NCBI GenBank assembly: GCA_028703035.1 | Contig: JAQVNR010000073.1 | Span: forward strand, 1 to 5,186 | From: Bacilli bacterium | GTDB taxonomy: Bacteria; Bacillota_I; Bacilli_A; RF39; UBA660 | DNA: 5,186 nucleotides | Direction: 5' to 3' | Part shown: one piece after another, positions 5,164 to 5,186 of the stretch | Layout of the letters: each line of letters opens with the position of its first letter | Numbering within the stretch: position 1 is the stretch's first letter | Program-made: the position numbers and the translations under genes | Notes under the pieces: generated by a model | The model's input: only the letters and a program-made list of their open reading frames with translations | Told to the model about the DNA's origin: nothing | Databases searched by the model: none

Positions 5164-5186
5164 TATAACGAGATATGGTTAATTTA

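Noticed and set aside
1..5186. CRISPR array, tRNA or rRNA genes
   Set aside because: No regularly spaced repeats of CRISPR length, no cloverleaf with a TTC-A-A-type arm, and no conserved rRNA sequence seen on either strand.

Overview
The window is AT-rich DNA of a low-GC Gram-positive bacterium (Bacillota, on the Clostridia / Bacilli-Mollicutes side). The evidence is the base composition, strong AGGAGG-type ribosome binding sites, a long clostridial-style glutamyl-tRNA synthetase, and an rplM-rpsI operon with a structured leader. Tryptophan is encoded by TGG and every intact gene reads through with the standard stops, so there is no sign of the Mycoplasma code. The species cannot be named from this piece.

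Layout. Positions 1-620 are a decay zone. It holds the C-terminal half of a NUDIX hydrolase gene (5' end lost, one frameshift) on the plus strand. A second, converging broken gene lies on the minus strand and weakly resembles the N-terminus of an AbiEi-type antitoxin/regulator. Positions 622-1368 (minus) encode an intact two-LysM plus CAP-domain protein without a signal peptide, resembling SafA/YkwD-type proteins, followed by its own terminator. Divergent from it is a Fe/Mn-family superoxide dismutase whose real start is probably a TTG at 1476, not the ATG at 1458. Next, under its own promoter, is a 549-residue glutamyl-tRNA synthetase (gltX). Positions 3818-3979 hold a terminator hairpin with a near-consensus promoter embedded in it, then a hairpin leader that fits the position of the L13 leader. 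The rplM-rpsI operon (L13, S9) follows and ends at a strong terminator at 4848-4874. Positions 4875-5186 contain no gene, but carry short repeats that look like the eroded end of an insertion sequence, and a second perfect terminator hairpin at 5137-5163.

The intact genes are four or five separate transcription units: housekeeping translation (gltX; rplM-rpsI), oxidative defence (sod) and a cell-wall or spore-coat type protein (LysM-CAP). They do not form a pathway. Both edges show decayed accessory DNA. I found no convincing new multi-gene system. The points most worth a second look are the archaeal-like active site of the superoxide dismutase, its start codon, the terminator/promoter overlap in front of rplM, and the decayed flanks.
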